A stretch of 47,888 bases of DNA from NAT127 sp041655035 (lineage in GTDB: Bacteria > Pseudomonadota > Gammaproteobacteria > Pseudomonadales > Porticoccaceae), in the NCBI GenBank assembly GCA_041655035.1, contig JBAZCN010000010.1:1-47888 (forward strand), read 5' to 3'. The notes beneath the pieces are model-generated. The model saw only the letters and a program-made list of their open reading frames with translations. It was not told the origin of the DNA and searched no databases. The translations under genes and the position numbers were made by a program. Numbering within the stretch: position 1 is the stretch's first letter; the number at the start of each line of letters is the position of its first letter. This document shows positions 1-7,647 of the stretch, piece after piece.

Positions 1-1
1 C

Positions 2-244
2 ATCAAGGGCATCGTCTCCGACGTCGCCGGGCAAGCCGACATCCTCGTCGTGCCCGACCTGGAGAGCGGCAACATGCTTGCCAAACAATTGATGTATCTG
101 GGCGGTGCGGCCAGCGCCGGAATCGTTCTTGGCGGCAAGGTGCCGATCATTCTGACCAGCCGCGCCGACTCGCGCGAAACACGCATCGCCTCGTGCGCGA
201 TCGCGCTGATGCTGGCCCACCACTACCGGACGTCGCCACCTTGA
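2..244 (+). CDS. Phosphotransacetylase/phosphotransbutyrylase family protein, C-terminal part
   Basis: Only the last 80 codons are in the window; the gene begins upstream. The fragment reads through IKGIVSDVAGQADILVVPDL and then LESGNMLAKQLMYLGGA, GIVLGGKVPIILTSRADS, which is the conserved C-terminal end of the PTA/PTB family (acyl-CoA + Pi = acyl-phosphate + CoA). The lost N-terminus may carry a MaoC-like hydratase domain, as in the bifunctional enoyl-CoA hydratase/phosphate acetyltransferase often found beside acetate kinase and short-chain reductases; that cannot be seen here. It sits 46 bp before an SDR gene and in the same direction as an acetate kinase, which would convert the acyl-phosphate to acid plus ATP. 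Acetyl versus butyryl specificity cannot be told from this fragment. Confidence 0.85.
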   Translation: MKGIVSDVAGQADILVVPDLESGNMLAKQLMYLGGAASAGIVLGGKVPIILTSRADSRETRIASCAIALMLAHHYRTSPP

Positions 245-290
245 GCCGGCCTGCATCTCGCATATTGTCCATACCGTTGGGGAAACTACC

Positions 291-1043
291 ATGCACTACT
301 CATTTTATGGCCGTGTAGCTCTGGTCACCGGCGCCGGGTCTGGCATCGGCGAAGCCATCGCCCGACTTCTCGCGCGCAACGGCCTGAGCGTCGTCGTATC
401 GGATGTCAGCGCCCGCAACGCGGAGCGGGTCGTCGGCCTGATCCGCTCCGCGGGCGGTCATGCCGTGGCCAACGCCGCCGACGTGGCGCGCATCGATGAG
501 GTCGAAGCCGCCGTGGCCTGCGCGGTCGATACGTTCGGCGGCCTTCATTTTGCGGTCAACAATGCCGGCATCAGCGGTGACCAGGGACCTGTGGGGGACC
601 TGAACCCCGCTGAGTGGCATCGCGTGATCGACGTCAACCTGCACGGTGTGTTCTATGGCCTGCGCCATCAGATTCCCGCCATCCTCCGTTCAGGGGGCGG
701 CGCCGTCGTCAACGTGTCGTCCATCCTGGGGCTGGTCGGCGACGCGGCGAGCCCGGCGTATGTTGCGGCCAAGCACGCAGTCACTGGGCTTACCCGGTCG
801 GCAGCGCTGGCCTATGCAGCCAAGGGAGTCCGCATCAATTCGATCCATCCCGGATATGTGCAGACGCCAATCCTCGATTTCCTCGATGAGTCGGCCCTGC
901 GGCAGGCTGTCGATCTGCATCCGGTCGGCCGCCTGGGTACTGTGGATGAAATTGCCCATGCCGTGGCCTTTCTGCTATCGGAAGCGGGAAGCTTCGTCAC
1001 AGGCACTCAGCTCATCGCCGATGGCGGTTACACCGCACGCTGA
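291..1043 (+). CDS. Short-chain dehydrogenase/reductase (3-oxoacyl/acetoacetyl-CoA reductase-like)
   Basis: A 250-residue classical SDR with a Rossmann fold that binds NAD(P)H. The nucleotide motif TGAGSGIG is at residues 13-20, NNAG at 90-93, the catalytic Ser in NVSS near 144, and the YxxxK pair is Y157/K161. The C-terminal FVTGTQLIADGG is the usual SDR end. ATG at 291 follows a GGGGAAA purine stretch. It lies between a phosphotransacetylase-family gene and an acetate kinase gene, so it probably reduces a short 3-oxoacyl-CoA or similar compound in an acyl-CoA/acyl-phosphate pathway. Substrate is inferred from neighbours only; SDR sequences are poor guides to substrate. Confidence 0.85.
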   Translation: MHYSFYGRVALVTGAGSGIGEAIARLLARNGLSVVVSDVSARNAERVVGLIRSAGGHAVANAADVARIDEVEAAVACAVDTFGGLHFAVNNAGISGDQGPVGDLNPAEWHRVIDVNLHGVFYGLRHQIPAILRSGGGAVVNVSSILGLVGDAASPAYVAAKHAVTGLTRSAALAYAAKGVRINSIHPGYVQTPILDFLDESALRQAVDLHPVGRLGTVDEIAHAVAFLLSEAGSFVTGTQLIADGGYTAR

Positions 1044-1118
1044 ATCCTATTGCCAACAATATAGACGCTCCAGCACCCTCGCCAAGTCGCCAGCACTCGA
1101 CACAGAGAGAACGACACT

Positions 1119-2345
1119 ATGGACCTAGTCACCAGCCAACCCGGGCACGGGCTGATCCTTGTGCTCAACTGCGGCTCATCCAGCATCAAGTTCGCGGTAT
1201 TCGATGCCGCTGACCCAGAGCAGCGCAAGCCGCTGTGGAACGGCAAGGTGCAAGGCATCGGTGGGCCCAAGCCTGACTTTGGCGAGACCGGCGCAGCTCC
1301 GTTTCCCATAGAGCTCGATGCCGGTCATCCCCACCGCGACGCCTTGCAGTTGATACGGGAACATGTCGCCGCGCGCCTCGACGGACGCCGTATTGCCGCG
1401 GTCGCGCATCGGGTGGTGCACGGCGGCAACAAATACTTCTCGCCGGTGCGGGTCGACAGCGGAGTGCTGGCCGACCTGAGATCCTACATTCCACTTGCCC
1501 CGCTGCATCAGCCATTCGCTCTGGAAACGATGGCGATTCTGATGGCTGAACAACCGGACATCGTCCAGGTCGCCTGTTTCGACACCGCCTTCCATCGGAC
1601 TCTGCCAAAAGTCGAGAAGCAACTGCCCCTGCCGCGCGCAGCCTGGGAGCGGGGCCTGCGTCGCTACGGTTTTCACGGGCTGTCGTACGAGTACATGGCG
1701 AGTGCCCTGCCGGCTCGCTACGGGAAGCTCGCGCAGGGCAAGGTGATCGTCGCTCACCTGGGCAGCGGCGCCAGCCTGTGCGCGATGTACAACCTTGAGA
1801 GCGTGGCGACGACGATGGGCTTCTCGGCGTTGGACGGGCTGATGATGGGGACCCGCACCGGCTCGATCGATCCCGGCGCGGTGATCTATCTGATGGAGAT
1901 CGAAAAGTTGAGCCTGAAACAGGTCAGCCACATCCTCTACCACGAGTCCGGTCTGCTCGGCGTGTCGGGTATCTCCGCGGAACCTCGTGTGCTGTTGCCG
2001 CTCGAGCAAGGGACGGATGAGTGGGCCGCCCATGCAAGCGATGCACTGGCACTGTATATACGCCGGATCGTACGGGAGATCGGTGCACTGGTCGCGGTAC
2101 TTGGGGGGCTGGAGCTGCTGGTGTTCACCGCCGGTGTCGGCGAGCACAATCCGGAGATCCGGCGGCGTATCTGCGCAGCGTTCAGTTTTCTCGGTCTGCA
2201 ACTGGACGCCGGCGCCAATGCTGGCGATGCCGCGCGGATCTCGGCGGCAGGCAGCGCAGTGACGGTGGCGGTAGAACCCACCGACGAGGAATCGGTTGCC
2301 GCGGCGCATGCCCGCCGCCTGCTGCACCAATCAGGTCGAGAGTGA
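1119..2345 (+). CDS. ackA: Acetate kinase (acetate/propionate kinase family)
   Basis: A 408-residue protein of the usual acetokinase length. It has the N-terminal signature LILVLNCGSSSIKFAVF, then VAHRVVHGG, FDTAFH, RRYGFHGLSYEYM, the phosphate loop VAHLGSGASL, DGLMMGTRTGSIDPG and FTAGVGEHNPEIRRR, all in family order. It catalyses acyl-phosphate + ADP = carboxylate + ATP in the cytoplasm. Start at 1119 has GAGAG upstream. It is the third gene after the phosphotransacetylase-type gene and the SDR; the set is a phosphotransacetylase-acetate kinase route with a reductase inserted. Family membership is clear; acetate versus propionate or butyrate preference is not. Confidence 0.93.
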   Translation: MDLVTSQPGHGLILVLNCGSSSIKFAVFDAADPEQRKPLWNGKVQGIGGPKPDFGETGAAPFPIELDAGHPHRDALQLIREHVAARLDGRRIAAVAHRVVHGGNKYFSPVRVDSGVLADLRSYIPLAPLHQPFALETMAILMAEQPDIVQVACFDTAFHRTLPKVEKQLPLPRAAWERGLRRYGFHGLSYEYMASALPARYGKLAQGKVIVAHLGSGASLCAMYNLESVATTMGFSALDGLMMGTRTGSIDPGAVIYLMEIEKLSLKQVSHILYHESGLLGVSGISAEPRVLLPLEQGTDEWAAHASDALALYIRRIVREIGALVAVLGGLELLVFTAGVGEHNPEIRRRICAAFSFLGLQLDAGANAGDAARISAAGSAVTVAVEPTDEESVAAAHARRLLHQSGRE

Positions 2346-2464
2346 ATCGTCCCAGGCCCAGACGCCGCTATACCAGGGCAATTCTCCGAGGAGAGCTGAA
2401 TCGGGCAGAGCACGAGCTGCCCTGCATGTTCCACCCGGACGGCCCCAAGCGCCGGCCTCGGCGC

Positions 2465-2470
2465 TATAAT
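2465..2470 (+). promoter_or_regulatory. Candidate -10 box upstream of the FAD oxidoreductase gene
   Basis: A perfect TATAAT lies 32 bp before the ATG at 2503, in a 157-bp gap after ackA. No convincing -35 hexamer is present at 16-18 bp, so this is a tentative sigma-70 site. It would start a transcript near 2477 for the FAD oxidoreductase and aldo/keto reductase pair. Confidence 0.4.
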
Positions 2471-2502
2471 GGGCCGTTCACCAGACCCGCGGATGGCATC
2501 TC

Positions 2503-3741
2503 ATGCACAGCATTACCCACAGCGTCGACGTGGCCATCATCGGCGGCGGCATCGCCGGCCTGTGGACCTTGAACCGCCTGGTCAACCAAGGCTACAACGC
2601 CGTGCTGCTGGAAAGCCGCGCCCTCGGCAGCGACCAGACCATGGCCAGCCAGGGGATGATCCACGGCGGGATCAAGTACACCCTCGGCGGCGCCCTGACC
2701 AACGCCTCCGAAGCCATCGCCGACATGCCCGGCCAGTGGAGCGCCTGTCTCCAGGGCCGGGGCGACGTCGATCTGCGCCGGGCGCGCATCCTCAGCGACC
2801 ACTTCCACATGTGGTCCACCGCCAGCCTGGGTTCGCGGCTCGGCGGCTTCTTCGCCAGCCGGGCGGTGCGCGGACGGGTGGACGCCGTGCCCAGGGCGCA
2901 ACTGCCATCCCTGTTTCAGGACGACCGCTTTCACGGCAAGGTCTACCGACTGGTGGACATGGTGATGGACACCCCGAGCCTGGTGCGCGCCCTCGCCGAC
3001 AATGTTTCCGGCCGGCTGTTCACCATCGATTGGGCCGAGGCTCGGCTGGCCCGGCAGGACGGCGGCGCCTGCCACCTCAGCGTCGGCGACCGCCAGGCCG
3101 GCTTCTCTCTCGCCGCCGATGCCTGGGTGCTGTGCGCCGGCCAGGGCAATGCCGACCTGCTCTCCGGCCTCGGCGCCGACTGGCCGGAAATGCAGCGCCG
3201 CCCGCTCAAGCAGGTGATGGTTCGCCACCACCTGCCACACCGCTTCTACGGCCACTGTCTCGGCGCCGAAACCACCCCGCGGTTGACGATCTCAAGCCAC
3301 CCGCTGGCGGACGGCAGCCAGGTCTGGTATCTGGGCGGCAGCCTCGCGGAAAAAGGCGCCCACCAGGATGACGACACGGCGATCGCCAGCGCGCGACGCG
3401 AGCTCACCGAGTTGATGCCCTGGCTCGATTTCAGCGACGCCCAATGGGCGGCTCTGGCCGTCGACCGGGCCGAGCCCCGCCAGCGCAACTTCGCCCGCCC
3501 GGACCAGGCCTTCGCCGGCTGGGCGAAATGGCCGGCCAGCGCCGACCCGCTGCCGGTTATCGCCGCCTGGCCCACCAAGCTCACCCTGGCGCCGAACCTC
3601 GCCCAAACCGTGACCGACTGCCTCGCCGAACGCGCCCTGGCGCCGTCCCGCCAGCCACCCCCGGCGCTTCCCCTGCCGGCTCCGGGCATCGCCCCGACGC
3701 CCTGGGAAACCGCCTTTGGAGTCGCCCATGCAGCTGCCTAA
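2503..3741 (+). CDS. FAD-dependent oxidoreductase of the DAO/GlpD superfamily
   Basis: A 412-residue flavoprotein. The N-terminal dinucleotide-binding motif is VAIIGGGIAGLWTLNRLV (residues about 10-27), followed by the ASQGMIHGGIKYTLGG segment that resembles the FAD-contact region of GlpD-like enzymes. A second conserved stretch, DAWVLCAGQGNADLL, is near residue 208. No signal peptide or membrane segment is evident. The following aldo/keto reductase gene starts inside its last 14 bases, so the two are translationally coupled and probably act on related metabolites. The substrate is unknown to me. Confidence 0.75.
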   Translation: MHSITHSVDVAIIGGGIAGLWTLNRLVNQGYNAVLLESRALGSDQTMASQGMIHGGIKYTLGGALTNASEAIADMPGQWSACLQGRGDVDLRRARILSDHFHMWSTASLGSRLGGFFASRAVRGRVDAVPRAQLPSLFQDDRFHGKVYRLVDMVMDTPSLVRALADNVSGRLFTIDWAEARLARQDGGACHLSVGDRQAGFSLAADAWVLCAGQGNADLLSGLGADWPEMQRRPLKQVMVRHHLPHRFYGHCLGAETTPRLTISSHPLADGSQVWYLGGSLAEKGAHQDDDTAIASARRELTELMPWLDFSDAQWAALAVDRAEPRQRNFARPDQAFAGWAKWPASADPLPVIAAWPTKLTLAPNLAQTVTDCLAERALAPSRQPPPALPLPAPGIAPTPWETAFGVAHAAA

Positions 3742-4516
3742 ACGTCCCCTCGGCACCACCGGCATGGCGGTCAGCATCCTCGGGCTCGGCACCGTCAAGC
3801 TCGGCCGCGACCAGGGAGTCAAGTACCCCGACCGCTTTGCCATCCCCGACGATGACGCCGCTCGCGAACTGCTGGCCCTGGCCCGGGACATCGGCATCAA
3901 CCTGGTGGACACCGCTCCCGCCTACGGCGCCAGCGAAGAGCGCCTGGGGCGGCTGCTCAAAGGCCAGCGCCAGGATTGGCTGATCTGCTCGAAGGTCGGA
4001 GAAGAATTCGACAACGGCGAGTCGCACTTCGATTTCTCTCCCGCTCACACCCGGTTCAGCGTGGAGCGCAGCCTCGCGCGCCTCGCCACCGATCATCTCG
4101 ATATCGTCCTCGTCCACTCCGATGGCAACGACGAGGACATCATCCGCAACCGCGGCACCCTCGACACCCTTGCCGACCTCAAGCGCGAGGGCAAGTTGCG
4201 GGCCTTCGGCATGTCCACCAAGACCGTCGCCGGCGGCATCCTCGCCGCCCAGCGGGCCGACTGCGTGATGATCACCTGGAATCTCGCCCATCAAAGCGAA
4301 ATCCCGGTCGCCGACTACTGCCATCGACACGGCAAGGGTGTGCTGATCAAAAAGGCGCTGGCCAGCGGCCACCTCGCCGGGCGGGAGCAGGATCCGGTGG
4401 CGGCAAGCTTTGCCATGCTGTTCGCCCACCCCGGCGTGAGCAGCGCCATCGTCGGCACCATCAACCCCGCCCACCTTGCGGCCAACGCCGAGCGGGCCCT
4501 GGCGGCGGACCGCTGA
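3728..4516 (+). CDS. Aldo/keto reductase
   Basis: A 262-residue AKR. The catalytic tetrad of the family is visible: Asp and Tyr in INLVDTAPAYG, Lys in LICSKVG, His in DIVLVHSDG. The C-terminal SSAIVGTINPAHLAANAERA is the usual NADP-binding end. ATG at 3728 is preferred over the in-frame TTG at 3716 because GGAG at 3718-3721 is 6 nt upstream of the ATG; it overlaps the end of the FAD oxidoreductase gene by 14 bp. It reduces an aldehyde or ketone with NADPH; the substrate cannot be told. Confidence 0.85.
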   Translation: MQLPKRPLGTTGMAVSILGLGTVKLGRDQGVKYPDRFAIPDDDAARELLALARDIGINLVDTAPAYGASEERLGRLLKGQRQDWLICSKVGEEFDNGESHFDFSPAHTRFSVERSLARLATDHLDIVLVHSDGNDEDIIRNRGTLDTLADLKREGKLRAFGMSTKTVAGGILAAQRADCVMITWNLAHQSEIPVADYCHRHGKGVLIKKALASGHLAGREQDPVAASFAMLFAHPGVSSAIVGTINPAHLAANAERALAADR

Positions 4517-4679
4517 TCCGGCCCCGGTGCGGCTCGGACGTGCCGCACTGCACAGCTCCTCCTGCCGCCAACACAGGCACAGCCGGTTCAGCGCGATTGC
4601 TCGCGCGAAAACGCGCAAAATCGTCGCTCACTTGATAGAATCGCCGGTTTTGGCCTCCACTGTTCCGAAGGACTCTCAC

Positions 4680-5588
4680 TTGAAGCCGTTTCGCCGCCAC
4701 ATCCTCCTCCTGCTCGCCGTCCTGTGGCTGCCCGCAAGCCTCCAGGCGCTGACCTTTCGTCTCCCCGATAACGGTGATTCCGTGGTCGGCGACAACCCCA
4801 CGTTGCGCACCCAATATGAGGATACCTTCGTCGCCATCGGCCGCATCTACGGCCTCGGCTTTCGCGAAATGGTGGATGCCAACCCCGGTGTCCACCCCTG
4901 GGTGCCCGGCGACGGCACCGAGATCACCCTGCCGTTGTCCTTCATCCTGCCCCGCGAAGAGCGCGAAGCCATCGTGCTCAACCTGGCGGAATTCCGCCTC
5001 TATCACTTCCTGCCGGAAAAAAACACGGTGCGCTCCTATGGCGTCGGCATCGGTCGCGAAGGCTGGCAAACCCCCGAGACCGAAACCCGGGTGACCAGTG
5101 TCGTCGCCGGCCCCTCCTGGACACCGCCGGCGTCGATCCGCAGGGAACACGCCGAGATGGGCGACATCCTCCCGGCGGTGGTGCCTCCCGGCCCGGACAA
5201 CCCCCTTGGCAAATACGCCGTGCGGCTGTCGCTGCCGAGCTATCTGTTTCACGGCTCCAACAAGATCGTCGGCGTCGGCATGCGGGTCAGCCACGGTTGC
5301 ATACGCCTCTACGATGGCGATATCGAAGAGCTGGCCCACTCGGTGAGCCCCGGGACCCCGGTACGGATCATCAATGAGCCGATCAAGGCCGGCTGGCTGA
5401 AGGGCAGGCTGTATCTCGAGGTGCACCCCCAGTTGGAAGAGGACCAGGGCAAGCCACTCGATATCGAGGGTATCATCGAGGTCGCGCTGGCGTACCAGCC
5501 CCAGCACCGGATCGCGGTGGACTGGGAGAAGGTAACACTCATCGCCGAGGAAAAGCGCGGCATCCCCACCGACATCACCCTGCACTGA
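4680..5588 (+). CDS. L,D-transpeptidase (ErfK/YbiS/YcfS/YnhG type), periplasmic
   Basis: 302 residues if started at TTG 4680, which has GAAGGA at 4667-4672 and opens directly with a signal peptide (MKPFRRHILLLLAVLW... cleaved near SLQA). The open frame extends further upstream without such features. After the signal come a LysM-like peptidoglycan-binding domain (FVAIGRIYGLGFREMVDANP, LPLSFILP) and a YkuD catalytic domain with HG in YLFHGSN and the active-site SHGCIRLYDGDIEEL, whose Cys attacks the meso-DAP peptide. Enzymes of this group attach Lpp-type lipoproteins to peptidoglycan or form 3-3 crosslinks. The convergent neighbour is just such a lipoprotein ending in Lys, which supports the anchoring role. 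Confidence 0.9.
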   Translation: MKPFRRHILLLLAVLWLPASLQALTFRLPDNGDSVVGDNPTLRTQYEDTFVAIGRIYGLGFREMVDANPGVHPWVPGDGTEITLPLSFILPREEREAIVLNLAEFRLYHFLPEKNTVRSYGVGIGREGWQTPETETRVTSVVAGPSWTPPASIRREHAEMGDILPAVVPPGPDNPLGKYAVRLSLPSYLFHGSNKIVGVGMRVSHGCIRLYDGDIEELAHSVSPGTPVRIINEPIKAGWLKGRLYLEVHPQLEEDQGKPLDIEGIIEVALAYQPQHRIAVDWEKVTLIAEEKRGIPTDITLH

Positions 5589-5660
5589 CAAGCGCCCTCG
5601 CGCCCGGATCCCGCAAGGGCGTATTGCAGGAACTGTGGGGCAGATGCAATTGGCGGAACA

Positions 5661-5688
5661 AAAAAAGGCTGCCCGAGGGCAGCCTTTT
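5661..5688. terminator. Bidirectional rho-independent terminator between the L,D-transpeptidase and lipoprotein genes
   Basis: The perfect stem GGCTGCCC/GGGCAGCC (5667-5674 with 5677-5684) is flanked by seven A at 5660-5666 and four T at 5685-5688. The U-tract is longer on the minus-strand transcript, so it should stop the lipoprotein mRNA best, but it can serve both convergent genes. Confidence 0.9.
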
Positions 5689-5711
5689 CAATTCCTTGAC
5701 GCGGCGGCTGC

Positions 5712-5960
5712 TTATTTGCGGCCGACGGTCTCGGACAGACGGGTCACCGCGGCGTTGGCGTCGTTGGCGGCGCGCAGAGCCTGATCAGCGGTTTGCTGGG
5801 CACGTTGTGCAGCGGCCAGAGCAGCGTCAGCGGTTTGCTGGGCGGCATTGGCTTTGGCTTCGACAGCGTCGATACGCGCTGTGTTGCCGGCACAACCGGT
5901 CATCAGAACCAGGGCCAGGCCCATGGTGGCCAAACCGGTTTTGGTCATTACAGATTTCAT
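5712..5960 (-). CDS. Lpp/OprI-like murein lipoprotein
   Basis: 82 residues. It has a short n-region, a hydrophobic stretch and the lipobox LMTGC, giving an acylated Cys near residue 23. A Gln/Ala-rich heptad region follows (AKANAAQQTADAALAAAQ, QTADQALRAANDANAAV), which would form a trimeric coiled coil. It ends in RK, and the C-terminal Lys is the residue joined to meso-DAP in E. coli Lpp. The repeat AAQRAQQTADQAL closely resembles Pseudomonas OprI. The role is outer membrane to peptidoglycan tethering. A promoter and a 5' hairpin precede it and a strong terminator follows, as expected for an abundant lipoprotein. Confidence 0.9.
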   Translation of the reverse strand: MKSVMTKTGLATMGLALVLMTGCAGNTARIDAVEAKANAAQQTADAALAAAQRAQQTADQALRAANDANAAVTRLSETVGRK

Positions 5961-6034
5961 AGCGTCTCCCTCTCTATTGACAGTGGATGTAACTTGCCTT
6001 TTGGTTCACGTTGTTGGCTGACAAACGTGACGGA

Positions 6035-6062
6035 ATTATCCAACAAATTCAACAACTCTCAA
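6035..6062 (-). promoter_or_regulatory. Sigma-70-like promoter of the murein lipoprotein gene
   Basis: On the minus strand, TTGAGA (6062-6057) and GATAAT (6040-6035) are separated by 16 bp. The expected start is near 6028, giving a leader of about 67 nt that begins with the stem TCACGTT/AACGTGA (6006-6012 with 6024-6030). A hairpin at the extreme 5' end is typical of long-lived outer membrane protein mRNAs. Confidence 0.55.
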
Positions 6063-6080
6063 ACACTATTTTGAGGGGTA

Positions 6081-6098
6081 TCACAAAAAATATTGTGA
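6081..6098. repeat. Palindrome TCACAA-N6-TTGTGA between the lipoprotein and hldE genes
   Basis: A perfect 6-bp inverted repeat with an A/T-only spacer lies upstream of the lipoprotein promoter and downstream of hldE. It could be an operator for the lipoprotein gene or a 3' hairpin for hldE. It is not the canonical CRP arrangement (TGTGA-N6-TCACA). Confidence 0.35.
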
Positions 6099-6206
6099 CC
6101 CGCATCAATCTTCGGCGGTGACGGCGTGCCAGCAGCCCCGCGACAGGCCGCCAAACCGCGGCAGCGGGGGTTTTCACCCTCGACCGCGGCGCTCCCCGGC
6201 CGGCGA

Positions 6207-7634
6207 TCAACCGCCGCCGCGGACCTTTTCCACGATCGCGGTGGTCGAGCAGTCGTCGAGAAAATCGAGCGCCCGCACCTCCCCACCATAGGACTCGACA
6301 ATCTCCCAGCCCACCACACTTTGCCTGTCGTAGTCGCCGCCCTTGACCAGGATATCCGGCCTGAACAACGCCAACAGGCGCTCGGGGGTATCGTCCTCGA
6401 ATGACACCACCCAATCCACCGCCTCGAGACCGGCCAGCACCGCCATCCGGCGCTCGACCGGATTGATCGGCCGGCCTTCGCCCTTGAGCCGCTTTACCGA
6501 GTCGTCGGCGTTGACCGCCACCACCAGGCGATCGCCGAGCCTGCGGGCCTGCTCCAGATAGCCCACGTGGCCGGCATGGAGAATATCGAAACAGCCGTTT
6601 GTGAACACGATCCGCTCGCCGTGGGCCCGGGCCACGTCCAGATCGATGGCCAGTTGCTCTTCGTTGACCACACCGCGCTCCGAACCCTGCTCCTGCTGTA
6701 TGGCGCGGCGCAGTTCCGGGCCGCTGACCGTGGCGGTACCCAGCTTGCCGACCACGATGCCGGCGGCGATATTGGCCAGGGCCACCGCCTCCGGCAGCTC
6801 CTCGCCAGCAGCCAGCGCCGCGGCGAGCACCGAGATCACGGTGTCGCCGGCGCCGGTGACATCGAACACTTCCCGCGCCCGCGCCGGCAAATGGAGGGCC
6901 GGACTACCGGGACGAATCAGTGTCATGCCCTGCTCGCCACGGGTGACCAGCAGCGCACCCAGGTCGAGGCTGGCCACCAGTTCAAGGCCCTTCTCCACCA
7001 ACTCGTGCTCGGCGCTGCAACGGCCGACCACCGCTTCAAACTCGAGCAGGTTGGGCGTCAGCAGGGTCGCGCCCTGGTAACGGCTGAAATTCCCGCCCTT
7101 GGGATCCACCAGCACCGGCAGGCCTCGGGCCCGGGCCGCTGCAATCAGGTCTTGGGCATCCCGCAGGGCGCCCTTGTTGTAGTCCGACAGCACCACGGCC
7201 TGGACGCCACCGAGCTGTGACGCCGTCTTGGCCACCAGGTCGCTCACATCTTCGCGCTCGAAGATGTCCTCGAAATCCATACGCAGCAGTTGCTGGCTGC
7301 GACTGACCACCCGCAACTTGGTGATGGTGGGCCGGCTGTCGGAAACCTGGAAATCACAGCGGATACCGGCGGAACCAAGCCGTGCCCGCAGTGTGTCGGC
7401 AGCCTCGTCCCGGCCCACCACCGCCACCAGCGAGGCGGCGGAGCCGAGGGATGCAATGTTGAGTGCCACGTTGCCAGCACCGCCGATACGGTCTTCGGTA
7501 TGGCCGACCTTGACCACCGGCACAGGGGCCTCCGGTGAAATGCGGGAGGTGCTGCCATGCCAGTAGCGGTCGAGCATCAGATCGCCGACCACCAGCACCT
7601 GAGCACTGTCGAAGCGGGGGAATTCCAGTTTCAT
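6207..7634 (-). CDS. hldE: Bifunctional heptose-7-phosphate kinase / heptose-1-phosphate adenylyltransferase
   Basis: 475 residues, full family length. The N-terminal ribokinase-like domain (about 1-320) has GGAGNVALNIASLG, DPKGGNFSRY and the catalytic GAGDTVISVLAAAL. The C-terminal nucleotidyltransferase domain (about 340-475) has FTNGCFDILHAGHVGYLEQA and the loop VKRLKGEGRPINP. It makes ADP-D-glycero-beta-D-manno-heptose for the LPS inner core. It is third in a leftward unit after a 2OG oxygenase-like gene and waaC, 13 bp behind waaC; supply of ADP-heptose and its transfer are thus encoded together. Confidence 0.96.
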   Translation of the reverse strand: MKLEFPRFDSAQVLVVGDLMLDRYWHGSTSRISPEAPVPVVKVGHTEDRIGGAGNVALNIASLGSAASLVAVVGRDEAADTLRARLGSAGIRCDFQVSDSRPTITKLRVVSRSQQLLRMDFEDIFEREDVSDLVAKTASQLGGVQAVVLSDYNKGALRDAQDLIAAARARGLPVLVDPKGGNFSRYQGATLLTPNLLEFEAVVGRCSAEHELVEKGLELVASLDLGALLVTRGEQGMTLIRPGSPALHLPARAREVFDVTGAGDTVISVLAAALAAGEELPEAVALANIAAGIVVGKLGTATVSGPELRRAIQQEQGSERGVVNEEQLAIDLDVARAHGERIVFTNGCFDILHAGHVGYLEQARRLGDRLVVAVNADDSVKRLKGEGRPINPVERRMAVLAGLEAVDWVVSFEDDTPERLLALFRPDILVKGGDYDRQSVVGWEIVESYGGEVRALDFLDDCSTTAIVEKVRGGG

Positions 7635-7647
7635 CGATAATTACCTG

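Noticed and set aside
4476..4679. N-terminal extension of the L,D-transpeptidase
   Set aside because: It would bury the signal peptide; TTG 4680 has a good ribosome site and opens directly into the signal sequence.
6081..6098. CRP binding site
   Set aside because: The half-sites are in the opposite order to the CRP consensus (TCACA comes first, TGTGA second).
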